Position numbers and translations under genes: made by a program
Assembly: GCA_020628865.1 (NCBI GenBank)
Contig: JAHDEJ010000005.1
Coordinates: 1 to 64,000, forward strand
From: Acidimicrobiales bacterium
GTDB taxonomy: Bacteria > Actinomycetota > Acidimicrobiia > Acidimicrobiales > SHLQ01
Direction of reading: 5' to 3'
DNA: 64,000 nt
The notes under the pieces: model-generated
Database searches by the model: none
Told to the model about the DNA's origin: nothing
Seen by the model: the letters and a program-made list of their open reading frames with translations, nothing else
Shown: positions 63,446 to 64,000 of the stretch, piece by piece
Position numbering within the stretch: the stretch's first letter is position 1
How the letters are laid out: each line of letters starts with the position of its first letter

Positions 63446-64000
63446 CTAGCCAACCGGCGTGCAGTCCTCCGCGTCGAAGATGAGGATCACCTGCGACGGG
63501 TCGAATGGGTCGAACTGGACGACCACGAGTTGCGGTGGGGGAGCGAACTCGCCCAATTCCGCGAAGGCGAACTGGTCGATGTCGGGGGGCAGTTCGGGAT
63601 TCAGACACTCGGGGTTGACCACACTGAGGAGCTCGGGATCGGTTGGTCGGAGCACGGGGACGACGACGCCCAGATCGATGGCTTCTTCGAGGAGTAGGAG
63701 GTTGTTGGTGGCAAAGGGCTCCGCCGACAACCGCTGTGTGGTTGTGGTGGTGGCGGCGGTTTCGCGATCGGAGTCTTCGGTTTCCATGGCGTCTTCTTCC
63801 ATCGCCTCCTCTTCCATGGCGTCGCCCTCCATGGCCTCCTCATCGTCCATGGCCTCTTCCATGGCTTCATCGGCGGTCGCGGACTCTGCCATGGTTGCGC
63901 TGTCGGCGCTGAGCGACTCTTCTGCGGCCTCGGCGACTTCCTCGACTGCGTCCGCCGCGTCGTCGGATGCATCGGCGGCGGTGTCAACGACGTCGGCGGA
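63446..64000 (-). CDS. Low-complexity acidic protein, 5' end outside window
   Basis: This partial product (185 residues visible, no stop up to the edge) begins inside an acidic Ala/Asp/Glu-rich region. A run of five-residue xExAM units (DEEAM-EGDAM-EEEAM-EEDAM) follows, and then a more ordered C-terminal part with FATNNLLLLEEAIDLGVVVP and a Cys near the end (DAEDCTPVG). The repeated region looks disordered. It could be the C-terminal part of a lipoprotein or surface protein (inference). A right-edge ATG at 63890-63892 is inside the open frame and may not be the start. Confidence 0.6.
   Translation of the reverse strand, partial: SADVVDTAADASDDAADAVEEVAEAAEESLSADSATMAESATADEAMEEAMDDEEAMEGDAMEEEAMEEDAMETEDSDRETAATTTTTQRLSAEPFATNNLLLLEEAIDLGVVVPVLRPTDPELLSVVNPECLNPELPPDIDQFAFAELGEFAPPPQLVVVQFDPFDPSQVILIFDAEDCTPVG
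63783..63870. repeat. 15-bp imperfect tandem repeat (xExAM units)
   Basis: About five imperfect copies of a 15-bp unit (tccatggcctcttcc type, with one copy altered) encode the repeated EEDAM-type pentapeptides of the minus-strand protein at 63446-64000. Such repeats are prone to expansion (general knowledge). Confidence 0.75.

Overview
The window is about 64 kb of GC-rich chromosome from a high-GC actinobacterium. An Acidimicrobiia-type (Ilumatobacter-like) organism fits best. This is an inference from the actinobacterial order trxB-trxA-cwlM-parB-parA-rsmG-jag-yidC-yidD-rnpA-rpmH-dnaA-dnaN, the HspR/HAIR heat-shock system, the Thr/Ala/Pro-rich lipoprotein linkers and the DUF3179 and DUF1996 proteins. 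The right third carries the replication origin region, with dnaA and dnaN running left and the rpmH-to-parB block running right. Layout: (1) 1-13 kb is accessory or housekeeping: a UvrD/HelR-like helicase split into two coupled ORFs, a beta-hydroxyacid dehydrogenase with a class V aminotransferase, a Pth2-family hydrolase with a methyltransferase, a DUF1996 secreted protein with RTX repeats, pirin, a DUF3179 lipoprotein, a DUF2231 membrane protein and a cytochrome c lipoprotein. (2) 12-25 kb holds malonyl-CoA synthetase, two PilZ-like proteins, a PAP2 phosphatase coupled to NamZ, unknown membrane and lipoproteins, glpD, a rhodanese, a truncated hemoglobin and a second secreted RTX protein. (3) 25-41 kb starts with tRNA-Phe and tRNA-Asp. 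Nine purine biosynthesis genes on the minus strand follow (purM, F, L, Q, S, C, B, D, A), interrupted by a pentapeptide-repeat membrane protein and by a coupled FIST / PAS-GGDEF-EAL signalling pair. (4) 41-50 kb is the chaperone region: clpB and dnaK-grpE-dnaJ-hspR, with HspR-operator-like (HAIR) sites in front of clpB and dnaK. (5) 50-64 kb has gpmI, a pterin dehydratase, dnaN, the putative oriC, dnaA, rpmH-rnpA-yidD-yidC-jag-rsmG, three perfect parS sites, parA-parB, a degenerate CwlM-type amidase, trxA, trxB and two hypothetical proteins. The most notable observation is a gene at 44959-45801 between clpB and hspR that reads as a GrdB/PrdB-like selenoprotein. Its in-frame TGA at 45427-45429 lies in a U-x-x-C-H motif and is followed 21 nt later by a stem-loop with a GGUCU apical loop, like the E. 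coli fdhF SECIS loop. The host should therefore encode SelA, SelB, SelC and SelD elsewhere. Other points of interest are the split helicase, the FIST/c-di-GMP pair inside the purine cluster, a J-protein without zinc fingers in the dnaK operon, and the loss of amidase metal ligands in the CwlM homologue.
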